From contig OY978527.1 in assembly GCA_963854835.1 (NCBI GenBank), positions 33,129,047 to 33,193,046 of the forward strand: 64,000 bases of DNA, written 5' to 3'. A program made the position numbers and the translations under genes. This document shows positions 45,225 through 58,850 of the stretch, piece by piece (within the stretch, counting starts at the first letter, position 1; the number at the start of each line of letters is the position of its first letter). The notes under the pieces were generated by a model. It had not been told where the DNA came from, searched no databases, and saw nothing but the letters and a program-made list of their open reading frames with translations. Source of the DNA: Megamerina dolium (lineage: Eukaryota > Arthropoda > Insecta > Diptera > Megamerinidae).

Positions 45225-46430
45225 CTAAGCATTTGCTATTTGAACCTTTAAAATAGGTAAGTGCATACATATTATAATTTTGATTTTTGGCTTGTTCGTT
45301 TGTAATTTGTATAGAAAGGAATTTATCATTGCAGCTTCACTCAGTTTGTTTATTTGCTTAGTCGAACAAATTCAATGCTTTATTGAAGCCCACACACCAT
45401 CGCACACATATGTATGGTATTCCTAAGAATATATTATTATTATAAGTTTCTACATTTTGCTTCTTCATTCTGATGAACTTTATGAAAAGTATCTAAGTAC
45501 ACACATAACACACATAAGTGACAAAAGGGAAAGAACAAACAAATGAAAAATTCAAAAAATTGAAATATGAAAAAGAAAAGTGCGCATATTAAAAATTCTT
45601 GTCAAAAGCTTTTGACATAAATTAAAAGTTTGTTGTAGTTCTTGTTGTTGCTGTACGAAGACAACGCTGAAGCAAAGGGCCAAAATGGAAAGAAGGTTCT
45701 CATCGAAAGCGGAGAGTGGTATAGTGCACGTGCCTAAATATATATTGTATATTCGACCTTCTTTGTCGGCTTCTACATACTCGTTTAAGAATTCTTACAT
45801 ACATGTGTTCTTATATGTACCAAGCAAATGAGATTCTGCAATGATGCAAGTGAGTTAGCAATTGTTGAGCGCACCGTGCATTCATTTCTATTGATCACAC
45901 TCATTTGTTATTCCTTGTACTTGAAAAAACGAGTAAGTAAACTTTATTCATGCTGTACTCTCATGTAGGAGCATATGTTGTGTGATCTCCCTACAAATAA
46001 TTATGAGGCAGTTGTACAATTGTAACTACTCTTTATCTAGGAACAATGTTACTACAAGTACGAAGTTTGCTGGATTATTGCCACTAGTTTCCATGGAGGA
46101 AGAAGGATACTAGTTGCAAACTAGAAACAATGTTAACAGAGTTTGTAGCAGAGAACTGGAATTATTCTCTTTTTTACGTCATTGGTTGACTAACACAAAA
46201 AAGAGTATTAATCTATATGACACAAAGAAGAACATCCACTCAAGTCCACGTATACTCGTTTACGCAAGAACACATGCTAAGTGCGCGAAAAAATGGTAAG
46301 TTCTTTGCTGATATGAACCAGTGTAGTGCTCAGATCTCTCATACAGTGAATCGACTAAGGAATACAAAGAGTTCAATGGAATGATTTAAGGCATTGGAGT
46401 TACTTTCAGTTTTGCTTTACTTATTTACTT
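45225..46430. other. Non-coding stretch
   Basis: No gene or recognisable repeat is seen, and the frames are short and of low complexity. Confidence 0.4.
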
Positions 46431-46431
46431 A

Positions 46432-46700
46432 CTTATGTGGCCATTACAACCGAAAATCGATTTAGGCAGAATCTAGCATGATTCGCCCTCCCATATTTTC
46501 CTTCGCTCACTGGCGCCAGTTAGAGGAGTCCAGCGCTGACTGGTTCTCCAGTACTTGGGCTTCCCACCGGAGGTGGGGTCTGTCTCTTCTGCATTGTCCA
46601 CCAGCGGGTTCCTAATATAGCCAAAGCGTGTTCTCCAAACGTTCGAAATGCCCTAGCCAGCGCTATTTGATACTCCTCACCAACTCCAATAGATCCAAAG
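46432..46700 (-). pseudogene. LINE 3'-end fragment (C-terminus of ORF2)
   Basis: Minus-strand translation across frames gives RTFGEHALAILGTRWW, VGSPSTGEPVSAGLL/GKPKYWRTSQRWTPL and then a SERRKYGRANHARFCLN..FSVVMAT end. It corresponds to the C-terminal RPKYRW..DQL region and final codons of RTE-like LINEs. The last 30 bases recur at 23012-23045. Only the 3' end is present, as expected for a 5'-truncated insertion. Confidence 0.6.
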
Positions 46701-49700
46701 ATCTTGTCCGACTATTCCATCGTAATCGTGGCTGAAGCTATATTAAGATGGTTTGGTTCGTTTATAGAACAGTTATCAATTGGTCAAAACTGCCATGAAA
46801 GCATTGGGCTGAGTTTAGATTATTTGCTGAAAATACCACATTTTTACGTGTATACATATTTATGCAAGATTAGGTATTTCTTCAAAGTTATATGGTTTCA
46901 GCACAATTCTGAATTACTGTGGAATAGTCTAGCGTGTACAATGGTTAAGTAAAGAGAAGATTTTTCTGAATTTGTTATATTAAATTTATTATATTTAATT
47001 CCTACACCAATAAAGATCATGAAACGAAAATGAATCAAGGATCGGAAAATAATTATTGTTTGGTTTTGAATTGAGAATCGGAAAGTAATTCTTGTTTTCT
47101 TATTTTTAGCTTCAATAAAATATATCAATGCTGCAAGTTTCAAAACTTATGGTATCGGTTTTTGGAGTAGGCCTATTTATTGTAGGGACACTCGAACGCA
47201 TAGTAGTGGTGGTGAAGAAATTATGAAGAGTTGGTGTTGGTAAGAGGTACCATAATGTATCTTATAAATTTATAAAGTGTAAAGTTTACAATGTGCTAGT
47301 GCTATTAATTTGTAGAAATGGAATCATTTTCCATTAGCCTCCTCATTCTCCTTTCTATCATATCACTTTGAACAAAAACTGTCAAATATTTCTTTGAAAT
47401 AATTTGTGATGCCAAAAAAATAAAAATAAAATGTATGCTTGCATTAATGTACTAAAACATGAATTAGTCGGGTTCGAAAAAAATATTTCCTTACAAAGAT
47501 CGATGATAATTATTAGGCGGATTAAAATTGTAGAGACCCACACCCACTATTTAATGTGGATTTATACCCCAAAATTAACGACCATGTTTTTACGTACATA
47601 TTTAATCTTAATATTTGTACCCACAGAATTAATTAATAGCCTAAAATTTGTTTACTGCGCAAAAGATAAACATGACGTATGCATGGAATAAAATGGTCGA
47701 CCCAGTCGGACTGTAAGGTCACGTTTCTTTATTTATCATTGCAGCATCATTTTTGGTATTTGATATATGACATTATTAAAATTTAAAAGTATGCACTTCG
47801 TCCTTGTATAAAACTACTGAATTTTTATAGAAAGTAGAATTTTTCTAGAAAAATAATGAAAGACAATAACTGTTTATTTCGTAGATTTCGATTAGATTTA
47901 TTATCTCAGAGTATTGATTTCTTCTTTTCCTACAAACAGTTTTTTGTTCGAATTTACTACAAGTAATTTCCCAAATGTTGAAAATTTTCGGAATTATTTC
48001 TTACATAAACCGGGCTAATATATGTACAATATATAGTGTAGGCATATAAGGCAAATGAAACTTTTTTAATTAATTTTCACATTATTTAAGCGCAAAGTGT
48101 GTAAAATGTTCAATGAATGTGGACGGATTTTCATACACATACATGAATATTATATTCATTCATTCAACTGTTGATTGACTCGCAACGATGTTCGATGTGA
48201 AAAGTTAGACACATACTGTTTCTCTGCCTACATTTCACTCTCTGTCTCTCTCTCTCTCTCTTTTGATTAAGACAATTTGTTCTCTATCAATATATTGTAG
48301 AAGGATATGAAAAGAGATGGGCAGATTAAAAATTAATAAGACTATGTGAATGAAGCTGATGGATTTGCAAATAAAATTATTTATAATACGACTATATACG
48401 TACAAGTTTTGCTTGCACTTGTACGTGTTTGTAAAGGGAAAATAGTTCTTTACCCATAATAGCTAGTACTAACAATAGGTGTCATCTTTGTAGGCGTAAT
48501 AACTTTTTCAATAATAAATAAATCAAAATATTTATTTATGTACATACAGTATTTGGAATTTACTTTTAACGTGGCATTCTAACTTCTGTTTTCTTAGCAA
48601 TCTTAATCTTTCTGTGACATTAAGCCAAATCGACTAGCAAATGTTTCCTTCTATTGGGTTGACTAGATAATCCAATATATAGTTAGGTATATATTTATGT
48701 AGTAGGAGGATGACTGCGATTTCAGTGGCATCAAGAACATTAGTAGCTAACAATCAAAAGTTGTACAGGTGTCGTCAAGAAAATGGCGATGTGAAATGAT
48801 ATTCCTTGACTTCGCCATGTCACATGTACACCTACATGCAACATGCGAGTATATTGAAAAATTCGTCATCATCCGTGTTGTTGTTGTTGTTGTTGTTGTT
48901 GTTACTGTTGCTCATATTATCATTCCTACTTTGAACACACTCACTCACGCAGGCAGACAGATACAGAAAAATATGTTACAATATTTATTGCAAAATAATT
49001 CCTGTTAAAGTTACTTTTTATTTCTCTTCTTCATCTTCTGTGTCATCCAATCTGATAGAAATGGTTTAACGAAATATTTGCAATATATATACATTAAAAT
49101 ATTAAAAATTCTTTAACATCTACAAATTGTTTGGAAGATTTGCTTTCTTTTACGCAACACAAGTAAGCGCAAAGACTTTTAAATTGATATTGTCGTCCTT
49201 CTTATGAAATATGTCTTTGATGGTTGCGATTATCCTCGTGTACATATGTACTATATGTACCTAGGTACGTGTATATACAGTGTGTGGTTAAACGGAAGTA
49301 TCAAAAAGGAAAGTAGGAGATATATTTCAATAAGGATTTATTTTTTCTTTTGAACTCAATTTTTTGTTTTGTTTTTTTGGTATGGGCTTCATATTTAAAT
49401 GTTATAAAATATGTATTAGAGCTTGTTGTAACAACAGGCAGCACGACAGTACAAACACGAATAGATTTAATTTAATATACGAACTAGTTAAATATGTTAA
49501 TCATAATAGAGACGATTTGACTTGTGGCATAGAGGATAAGTAGCAGTATTCTCTTTTATTTACCAATTGATTTAGAAGTACTTAAGGTCTTCAAATATTA
49601 ATCATACGCGTTTTTGAGCAATTCTCTTTGTTTCATACATATTCACTTCTCTATCGAGTAAGTAAAAGCACTGTGGTGGAGTTATCGTTTTGGTATTAAT

Positions 49701-50490
49701 GGTATATGATAATAATTTCGTGATTTTTTTTTAACTTTACGAAATAAAAACATTTCATCTGTTGTTGGTGTTTTTTCCATCTAACGAACAGACAAACACA
49801 TACCCCCCTCAGAATGCTCGACAATTTTGTATGCCTCACCGATATGGGCATATGTAGTAAGTAAAAATCTGAAGTGTTGAAGAAGCTCGAAGTGTTTATT
49901 GTACGAATGAAATCAATAGGCATGTGCGGAGATAAAATGCTTAGGGTGAACACTTGAAAAAATATAGACCTTTCTGTTACAAGGGGCAGATAGAATGAGA
50001 CATGTTTAAGAAAGGTCGGTGGACACACAAATTGATGACCAGGTTGAAGTTAGGATTGAATTGGTATCAAGGGGAAGTTAAATATTATCGTACTCTGTCT
50101 CTTAAGGACCGGTGGATAACACAGGTTCGTTTCGCCTCCATATTGTTCAAGATAATCGATGTGATTGGAAGATTTAGCACTTTTATCACCATAGGAAGGA
50201 GATTCAGTGCCGAAAATATTGTAACTGAAAGTATCACGTCAAAACAGTTCTGACGCGAAGTAAATTATACCGTTGTGAGCAGCCGGAGTAAGTATATAAT
50301 GTGAGTAGATAATACCTGGATTGGCAAGTCAATGGGGCAATGGAAATGCAATTTATTTCGTTTTAGCCGTTATGAATCCGACAAACGATGGGACGCAGGC
50401 TCTAAGTATTTTTACAAAATCTTAAGCTCGTCCACTTTCCCAAGAGGCGACCAATTTGGCGACAAGCAGCGTCTGTCTTTTATCAAAATT
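46701..50490. other. Non-coding stretch with simple repeats
   Basis: I see no gene. It contains (TC)n at 48245-48261, (GTT)n at 48876-48903 and, at 47697-47722, a short relic (gtcgacccagtcggactgtaagg) of the long interspersed repeat's terminus. The minus-strand frame 50028-49696 has no recognisable domain. Confidence 0.4.
48876..48903. repeat. (GTT)n microsatellite
   Basis: These are about nine tandem GTT triplets. Confidence 0.8.
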
Positions 50491-50492
50491 AG

Positions 50493-51352
50493 AGTGAGTG
50501 AGTGAAGTAGGCCCTTTTTAGTGCCCAAAAATCGTTTATTTTTAAGAATACTTTAAAAAACATGTCATTTAAAATATTGTCCATGAGAAACTATGACATT
50601 TCCCCATCTTTCTGCCAATTTATGGATTCCATCCCAAAAGAAATTCGCCGGCTTGGCGGCCAAAAACGAATCGAGCCCATTTTAGATTCCGGTCACTGAA
50701 GTGAAAAGTATTCCATTAAGAGCGTTCTACGTGGACTGGAACTAGTGGTAATCTGAAGGCGCCAGGTCTTGGTTATAAGGCGAGTGGTGTAAAACTTCCC
50801 ATCCGCTATTAGCAAGATAGTTTTTGACCGGAATAGCAATGTGTGGTCGTGCGTTGTCATGGTGAAAAATTACCGACTCGTATCTGGTCGCATATTTCGG
50901 CCGTTTCTCGATCATTGCTCTCTTCAACCGCATCAATTGTTGTCAGTACAGCTCTCCCATAATGGTTCGACTAGGTCTTGGTCGAGTAATGTCTCCAAAT
51001 CATCGTCCTCAAACTTTTTCGGCTGTCCAGAGCGTTCTTTGTCTTTTATATGTGTATTGGATAGAGAATTGTGCCATACAATTCCATAAGCAAATGGTGA
51101 CGTTCAGCCGCACTTTTTTTTGAAAAAAAGAAACTTTACAAATTTTCCCACAAATACTCTTTTATCGCCAATATTTCAAATTTTCCATCGTGAAAAAAGT
51201 ATGATGCGTACAACCAAATTGAAAGATGTTGACTGATTTTGACAGCAAGTGAATAGACATTTAAAATAACAATTCGGATCGTGATGTACGACATCGCGCT
51301 TACTCGTGGCGCCATGTAACGTAAAAGGCCGGTTACTAATTCACGCACCCAA
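50493..51352 (-). mobile_element. Mariner DD34D (cecropia/mauritiana-like), minus strand, internally deleted
   Basis: The right terminal repeat GGTTACTAATTCACGCACCCAA ends at 51352, followed by TA. The left end near 50493-50525 is diverged. The minus-strand frame 50936-50742 reads MMRLKRAMIEKRPKYATRYE, then VIFHHDNARPHIAIPVKNYL and SPYNQDLAPSDYH; 34 residues separate the two Asp, so DD34D. N-terminal segments lie at 51210-51020 in other frames (ERSGQPKKFEDDDL-like). The central region with the first Asp is missing, exactly as in the copy at 5347-6381, so both may descend from one deleted progenitor. Confidence 0.85.
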
Positions 51353-51354
51353 TA

Positions 51355-52356
51355 ACATCGACCTTCAGGTTTTTTTTGAACTTCTCACCATTTAGGTCTT
51401 TGTGGTAGCTGGCTAATATACACAACACACCGTTACCTCAAACATTGTTGTTTCCAGTTTTGTAGAAATTACCATCTAGTTATTCGTTTTGAGGACGTTT
51501 CAAAAATATCGACCTTAGGTGTTGTTACCAATTTTCTCAAATTCCGACTTAACATCATCAATTTTTTATTGTATATGTTTCATTGCAGACTTAACTGCTG
51601 CCTCCCAGATACATCCTTTCTAGAGAGATATAAGTGTGGAGAATCTGAACTCCGATAGCAAACTCTGGAGCTGCCATTCGTGCAAAACTATGCCTACCAG
51701 TATTGCTGGGCAACTATGAACTGTATGAGATATAAAGTGATTATGTCAATAATCAAAATCCAGCGGCTGCGGCTGTTGGTCATGACGACAGAATGGAAGA
51801 ACATGCTCTAGCCACGATGGTGTTGCGTTTGGAAAAAATCTATGAAGAGGAAAACATAAGTGTAAAGGGTGGACCAATGCCTCAGAGACTGTCAAAATCA
51901 TTCATAATGATGAGATAAGCATGTGAGTAAATATTTTTTCATTTTCGAAATTTAATTCAATATAGTTCGTGATTCAATGTATTCACATCGTGTTCCTACA
52001 TTGAGATTGACATTTCACATTGTATTCATTTATATGTACATTTCCTGCATAAATCTTATAAATCTCTGTATTATCCACGTTTACTTATTGCTGCAATTAT
52101 TTTTGAATATTTTTTTTTTTTTTTAATTCATAATATAGTACTTACTGAATACAGATGATTAATTTTCATATTGCTTTTTATATATATGTACTTAGTTTTT
52201 TTTATACAATCATCGTATCGTATTTTTGTTTAATTTGTACAGTTTAATGCGAGCAAATAATGTGATGCTTTTAAAAACAGAATTAAATAAATAGCTGTAT
52301 AATGCGCATCTAAAACAACCACAATATTTGTGAATAACGGCGAGTTTATAAAGTGG
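51355..52356. other. Unassigned stretch
   Basis: The part 51360-51920 is less AT-rich and may be a decayed element, but no domain could be read. The rest is AT-rich. Confidence 0.35.
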
Positions 52357-52665
52357 TCCTGCAGTCGGCCTGAGTCGACCTACATATACTCTGCATCCAT
52401 AGAGTATGTGTGGAAGGTTCATGAAAAGGAAAACTAAGTCAGCAGGACCATGCGTTTAGGTAGCCAAAATTTCGCCAAAATATCTTCAATATTTGTTGCA
52501 GCTATCACGAGAACCATCTAGGTGACAGACAGTCACATACACATACGAACGAGCGAAATGCCTTAAACTCTTTTCTATATCTCCGAAGCTTCCAGTAAAT
52601 GGTTACAAAAATATCTGACCAAAATGATTATACTCTTGAACGAGTGTGTAGTGAATAAAAACATA
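52357..52665 (+). repeat. Diverged partial copy of the long interspersed repeat
   Basis: It begins cctgcagtcggcctgagtcg with a TATACTCTGCATCC segment. It contains aatttcgccaaaatatcttc, aatatttgttgcagctatcacg, gtgacagacagtcac, a weak taaactcttttctatatctc, ctccgaagcttccagtaaatgg, and a tatactct end. The block order equals that of the copy at 35777-36692, with the GGGCGTGG modules deleted. Confidence 0.65.
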
Positions 52666-54185
52666 TTCTTCTTGCAACAGATCGATCGATTCAATGGGCA
52701 ATTAAGTAATACGAGTCTACATAATATATATGTATATGTATGATGTATGATTAATCATATAATAATTTCAATTATGCTTCTGTTGATTTAATCGTTTTCA
52801 ATTAAAACATACAGCACACAGTACAATCAATATCAGCGATTGAATATGAAAATATTATTTATTAAATGAAGAGGATAATGTAACATATAAGGGTAATATC
52901 AGTGGCAGCAAGGAATAACAGCTACAATCGATTTTTCGAATTTTATAGGAAATCATTTAAAAATGTTTGAGTGAAAATTAAATAATTCATAAACTTTATT
53001 CTATCTAAGTCGATGCTGCAATGATTCGCCTGATTATCTCCTTGATAGAACAAATCATCATCAAAAACAAAAACAACTTCAGTGAAATTAGGGACGAATG
53101 TAATTATGAGGACTATTGTGCTTTGTAAAGATTGCGATTGAAAATATTTTCTTAAGTTTTTTTTTGGAATCGGAACTTAAAAAGAGATCTCTTCTAAAAT
53201 TCATAAAATCAACTTAAACGATTATTGCTTTTTTCACTGTGTAATTAATGTTACTCATACGCGCCGGTGTACTCTTTTAGTAGATTGTTTTTTCACCTTA
53301 TTCGAAACAAAAATCTATATGATTCAAAGGATTGCTACAAAATACAAAGGTGTTGTGGTGCAACACGCTTTCAATTACTCCCACTGCGTTTGTTAAGAAT
53401 ATATATATTGTATATAATGGAATAAATGAATTGAAATTGCCAAAAGCTGGTTAAATGTCATATTTCAATATGGTTGCTCCTTGTCAATATGTTTCTGCTG
53501 CACGTGTGCAGCATATTGTAAATATATATATATATAGTGGCATGGCACCATTACATTTGCTTACATTTACGTTGGGTATTTATTTACATACAGCTTTCAG
53601 TCTATTCGGTTACCTGTTTGTTTGTTTACTTCAATATGTATGCCATATATTTACATGTGGTGGTTGCTACAAGACTGTAGTTTTACCACTAGTATATACA
53701 CATATTCATATATCCGTATGTAACTATACACATGTGTATGTATATAGACTTAATCGGTTGCAATGATATTATTTCGTTGAATTTGCATACTTCACCGCTG
53801 TTTATATATGTAAATATACATCGACACATATGAACATTGATTTTGGTTGGAAAAATATTAACAAATGCAATAATAACAATACAACTTTTATTACATCCGT
53901 TGATGTCGATGACAACAGAAACAGCAACATCAATATGTGTAAATAGATATGGAAAAGGAAGTCATTTTAAAATATAAGCTATTTGCATTTTATTGTTGCA
54001 ATACTAGTACTTAGTATAGAGGTAATATTACATATTGTTTTATTATTGTGTAAGGATATAATTCATAAATTCTTCACCCACAATATGATGATAATTTGTT
54101 CTTAAATAACTATAGATATGCTATAACTTTCGACAGATTCATTTTATACGATGTTGCCAAATTTATAATTTAAATATAGTACTCA
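52666..54185. other. Non-coding stretch
   Basis: No gene is supported. The frame at 53455-53766 (103 residues) is hydrophobic low-complexity translation without recognisable domains. Confidence 0.4.
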
Positions 54186-55115
54186 AAGTTTTATCTTTCT
54201 GGTCTTTCTGGTAGTACACAGATTCCAAATCGGAAGAAGTCGACATGTTTTTTTTGAGGCAATCCATGAATCGACTCAATTTTTAGCTTTTTTGTAAGAA
54301 TTGAAGAGCTCTTCTTTCAAGCCGTGTGTCATCGATAGGAATACGTGTAATAGAAAGGAGCAATATCTGGGCTATACGGTGCGCAAGGCAGGGCTAACCA
54401 TTTCAGCGTTCCTATGTAGGTTTGAACGATTTCAGCAACATGTGGACGAGCATTGTAATGATGCAAAATTACTTTGTCGTGTCTCTCGAGACGTTGTGGC
54501 CATTTTTCCTTCATTGCTCAGCTCAAACGCATCAATTGTGTTCGATAAAAGCCACCGGTGATGGTTTCATTCGGTTTTAGCAGCTCATAATAAACACTAC
54601 CGGGCTGTTCCCACCAAATACAGAGCTTAGGCTTGTCACCATATACATTTTGCTTTGCCGTTTATGATAATTGTTCGCCGGGGAAAACCCATGATTTTTT
54701 GGCTTTGAGGTATCGTAATAGATCCATTTTTCATCACTGGCAACGATACAATGAAAAAACTCTTGCTTTTTTTGGTGTTGAAGTAATTGTTCGCATGTGA
54801 TAAATCGGCGTGTAACATCTCTCGTATTGGACCCAATATCCTTGCTTTTGAAACATACCCATTTCTTTTATACTCTTGGAAATGGTTGATTCTTCAACCA
54901 CTAATGATGTTGGCAATTCTTGAAGTGTTCGACGCTAATCTTCGCCTAATAAAGCCGCCAATTCTTCAACTTCAAATTTATTGGTTGGCCTGAACGGAAT
55001 TTGTCTTCAATGTCGAAATCACCACTTTTAAAACGACGAAACCAGTACTCATCCATTTTAATCGATATCAATGGTTGGTGGTTCGGTGGTCCAATCGAAC
55101 TGAAACCAATTTGAA
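54186..55115 (-). pseudogene. Mariner DD34D, minus strand, broken
   Basis: The order on the minus strand is: N-terminal DEYWFRRFKSGDFDIEDKFRSGQP (55060 on), ESTISKSIKEMGMFQKQGYW (about 54905), then a YIVASDEKWIYYD-type segment with the first Asp (about 54750), KPKLCIWWEQPGSVYYEL (about 54620), and ERHDKVILHHYNARPH (54514-54440), where the second catalytic Asp of DNARPH is replaced by Tyr. PYSPDIAPFYY follows with the third Asp lost. Several frameshifts exist. It is related to but distinct from the copies at 9701 and 39301. Confidence 0.85.
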
Positions 55116-55128
55116 ACGCTATGCTTTT

Positions 55129-55331
55129 ACTTATAAATATTAGCCGGCTCTGCTTTGTCATTAAGCTATTTTAGAAACTATTCATGGAAAATTGATACTG
55201 CCCGAAGAATTGCCAACTGCATGCCGTTCAAAAGAAAAATCTTTGCAATATTAAAGTTGAACTTCAGCCGGGGATTGAATCCACGATCTACAGATCAGAT
55301 GGCCAACTAACCACTGAACTACAGCATCCAT
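55129..55331 (-). repeat. tRNA-derived SINE, 3'-truncated
   Basis: The tRNA-like head (about 55270-55330) and the first 140 bp of the body are present. The copy ends at ttagccggctctg and lies directly next to the mariner N-terminus. No target duplication was found. Confidence 0.75.
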
Positions 55332-55917
55332 ATCTTACGCAGTAAAGTAGTTTTCGGGTATTATTTTAAAGCTTTAAAATATAATGGGTGTGGCTCATTT
55401 CTTGTGGATTATTACGTGACATAATATCAATCACGAATGCATATGTTGTTGTATTAGTTGGGCTATTAAATGAATTATAACAGTTTCACATTTTTAAAAG
55501 TTCGCTGGTTAGGCTCTTTAATGGATAAAAGCTGTATTATATTGATTAAAAATATAAGGTAATCTAAATTTATTCAAGTAATAGGTAGCTCATTTATTGA
55601 ATTCATCGCGCAAACTAGCCACATAACAGACCGTTCGAATGCTCGGGCCGACTGTAAGGCCCTCTATCATTTAGCCAATGTATTGTTCGTTCTTGTCTTC
55701 AAGCAGACAATCCTAGTTATAATCCTGCAAAAAATTGTGCGACTAACCTCTAAAGAGAGTAGTCCGGGAATAATCTTTTTAGGTATCAATCAGTGATTAG
55801 TCTCCGATCGATCTCTTTAGAAATGCGTTCGGGATCAATTTTTAAATTAATTAATATTTTTAAAGATTTTCTACACTTTTAAGTGATTCGCTTTTATGTC
55901 AACAATAATATGTTGCA

Positions 55918-56170
55918 GATTAGCGCAGTTGATAGACGGTGATAGAACATGCGATAGCAAGACACACAATATTGGGTACCCAGGTTCGAATCCGAAGAGT
56001 AGCTAAAAATACGTAAATTTTATTTGTACTTTTAAATTTGAAATATATGAATCGGAATTTATAATGCAGTGAATGAAAATAAATTGTTTTTTCGAATCAC
56101 GACAAATAAAAAAAAAATGTTTTTTTGACATGAGAATTATAATGCAATTAATGAAAATAAATTATTTTGA
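55918..56170 (+). repeat. Possible tRNA-like SINE head with tandem body unit
   Basis: Positions 55922-56003 contain an A-box-like ttagcgcagttga and a perfect B box GGTTCGAATCC, as in a tRNA with a long variable region. Downstream, the segment ttataatgca..aatgaaaataaatt occurs twice (56060-56083 and 56138-56164). This could be a second tRNA-derived family, but only one copy is in the window. Confidence 0.35.
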
Positions 56171-57857
56171 TTCGAATAGTGGGGAAGAGCAAAAATGGGT
56201 AAATTTTCAAATAATTGAAATAAAAATGTACTTCAGCATTACAATGTATTAAATAGGAATTTCTAACCGTTCGACTAATCTACATTTATACCCGTTCGGC
56301 TATGAAAGGGTACAATTAGTCTCTTCATAGGACATCCTCGTACAAAAGGGAACAGTTCATTCCATATAAAGATATCAAAAGTGCGATTTGCGAATAATCC
56401 CGGACACATCCCGGACATGTCGCATTTTTTGCAGAGGATTGAAAGCAGTTAGTAAAATTTGTGTGAATTTGTATTTAATTTCTACACTATGCATTCTTTC
56501 AGATAGAAAATTTATTTATATCGCATTGATGTTTATTTCTACAAGTAGACAACATATAGAAGAATATTGAGAATCTAAAAAAATACCATTACATACATTC
56601 TGTTATTAATAATTAATTGATGTCATCAAGTCAAAAAACTTTACGTTGATTGGTGCTATTTTTTAAACTGATAATTGGTATAAGAACATTACTACAAGCA
56701 AAATAATAAAAACAGACGTGTAAACTTTCTTTTCACCGGTAATAAATGAAAAATTGCATACAAACGTCAGTCAGCTACAGTTTTCCAAATTTTTGAATTT
56801 GATTAAAATAATTGTTGCCAACTATTAGAATAAGTTTCAAAAATGCTCCTCTGCTCTTGCTGTTATACTATATGTTGTAATCTTATATACTACTTTCTTA
56901 GACTCACTTCGTGCAACAACAAAACAAAGACATAAAGTAGTAATTTATTAGTAATTTATTGAATGCCTTCATTGTTTGCATCATGCGATAGTTACTTTGC
57001 GATCGCAATATGCGACCAAGTATATTCTGGGTGCTTATGTACATATAATTTTGTAGGCGTCACAATATTTGCAGCATTTTTCACTTCAATAACTTTGATA
57101 ATAATTCATTAAGTTGTTGTTGCAACCAAAAAATATTATCTGCAATATTTATTTGTCATTACCTACATACTCGTTCATAACTCCATCACTTCCAATACTG
57201 CAGCAACGACGTACACGATTAGTATGTGGCATATTAGTTATAATGGAGAGTTAATAGGCGAAATTATAAAGGTTCATCGACTAGTCGGTAATCGAATCAT
57301 ACCAGTCGGATACTTTCCTATATACATAACTAATTCGTGCATTCGATTAATCGAATTGCAGGTTCTCTAATTGTTGGTACTATTGGCCTATTTCGATATT
57401 TGGTACTGTTTCGTATTCGACCGAATTTAGTAATGCAACTCACTCAATATTTTCGAGGTAGTAAGATGATGTAAGAATTTTCATATTATTTATGAGCATT
57501 ATCAAAACCAACTCCATCATATTTATCATTTACTGCAACTTTTTCACTATCCTACAAACTTTTTTTTTTCATTTCGGAACTTCATATGCCGAATTCTTGT
57601 ATACGCTTCATTCTCACCATCTTCTATCAATTATGGCTATCCTTGTCAAAATATGATACATACAACGCCAAGCTATGCAGTTGAAGTTACAATTGAAACC
57701 GAAGTTTTCATTTTTGCCGTACTGTGTTTTTGGCATGAACGCATAACAACAACAACAACTGTACAATATGTACATTCAATACTATACATTGTTGTTGTTG
57801 TTAGAGTTGTTGCTGTAGTCGTTTACTTGCTTACTCTATTGTTTAGTAAAACTTAAG

Positions 57858-57877
57858 ACACACACACACACACACAC
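57858..57877. repeat. (AC)n microsatellite
   Basis: This is an AC tract followed by CT dinucleotides. Confidence 0.8.
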
Positions 57878-58095
57878 TCTCTCTCATCCAGAGATATTCA
57901 GGAGGAGTAGAGACAGAGAAACAGATTGTTAGATGATATTTTGTTGTGAGGCAAGTGAACAGAGTATTAATGGCGGCAGAATTACAATAATAAACAACTA
58001 CAACAACAAAAACAATAAACACCAAAAAGCACAAGTATAATTTGTAATAACTGCACAAAGCCAAAAATAATCTTAACTTTGCCGAGTATAATAAA

Positions 58096-58117
58096 AGAGA
58101 GAGAGAGAGAGAGAGAG
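58096..58117. repeat. (GA)n microsatellite
   Basis: This is an uninterrupted GA tract of about eleven units. Confidence 0.8.
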
Positions 58118-58402
58118 GGCGAGAGCGGTTAACCGATTCATTTCTGATTCATTAACTGATCAATTTAAAAATTCGAATGAATTTTTGTGTTTTCTCTAGA
58201 GTATATTGGTTTCCGGTTATTACAGTATTGTGGCGAAAACGAACAAGGTTTTGACAAGGCATAACAGATTTTAAGGAAAATGTTATTCAATAAATACTTA
58301 TTCGGCGTATACAAAATAATTTGTCACGCGTGTTAAATGTTGAACAGTATTGTAAAGGATCTTGTAATATTGGCTGCTTTTGAATGGATGAACCCGTGTG
58401 GT

Positions 58403-58500
58403 ACTCTTTCAGAGCTTTGCCACAGAGCTCTTTTTGAAACTTTTTCGTGGCAAATGCTTACTGAAGCAAACATTGCCAAATGGTAAAAACCGCTTTAGCA
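58403..58500 (-). repeat. SINE body fragment
   Basis: The segments tttcagagctttgccacagag and ctttttcgtggcaaatgcttactg match the central SINE body. Both the tRNA-like head and the tail are missing. Confidence 0.6.
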
Positions 58501-58670
58501 AAATATACCAAAATTTACTACACCTCATTAACTGCCAGATGTTACATCAGACCTGGATTGATTGGATCAGGTTCTGTCTGTGTTGGCAAATTTTGCATGG
58601 AGTGAAAGTTGCGGTCGATGCACGACCAGACACACTTAAGGCTTGTTTTTGTCAACTGTCTTTGCAGATT

Positions 58671-58699
58671 TTCTTCTTCTTCTTCTTCTTCTTCTTCTA
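58671..58699. repeat. (TTC)n microsatellite
   Basis: This is a run of about ten TTC triplets. On the minus strand it is a GAA tract like the tails of the RTE-like LINEs, so it may mark an extremely truncated LINE insertion. Confidence 0.7.
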
Positions 58700-58850
58700 G
58701 TGGAGCACCGCAATCGATGGTAGACCAATAAATCGCGGAATAGCATTTCCTAACGCTATTGGATACACAAATAAAAATGAGGTAGAGCAATCCAAAGTTA
58801 AAGTTTTTCTCATATCCGGACGGACGAGGTCTAAATAAACAATCTTACTT

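Larger units (their letters stand above)
55332..58400. other. Non-coding stretch with simple repeats
   Basis: No gene is supported. Positions 55640-55680 hold a short relic of the long interspersed repeat terminus. Simple repeats are (AC)n at 57858-57877 and (GA)n at 58096-58117. The minus-strand frame 58064-57843 is a hydrophobic low-complexity translation. Confidence 0.4.

Noticed and set aside
49696..50028. 110-codon minus-strand gene
   Set aside because: There is no recognisable domain, and the codon content is that of AT-rich non-coding DNA.
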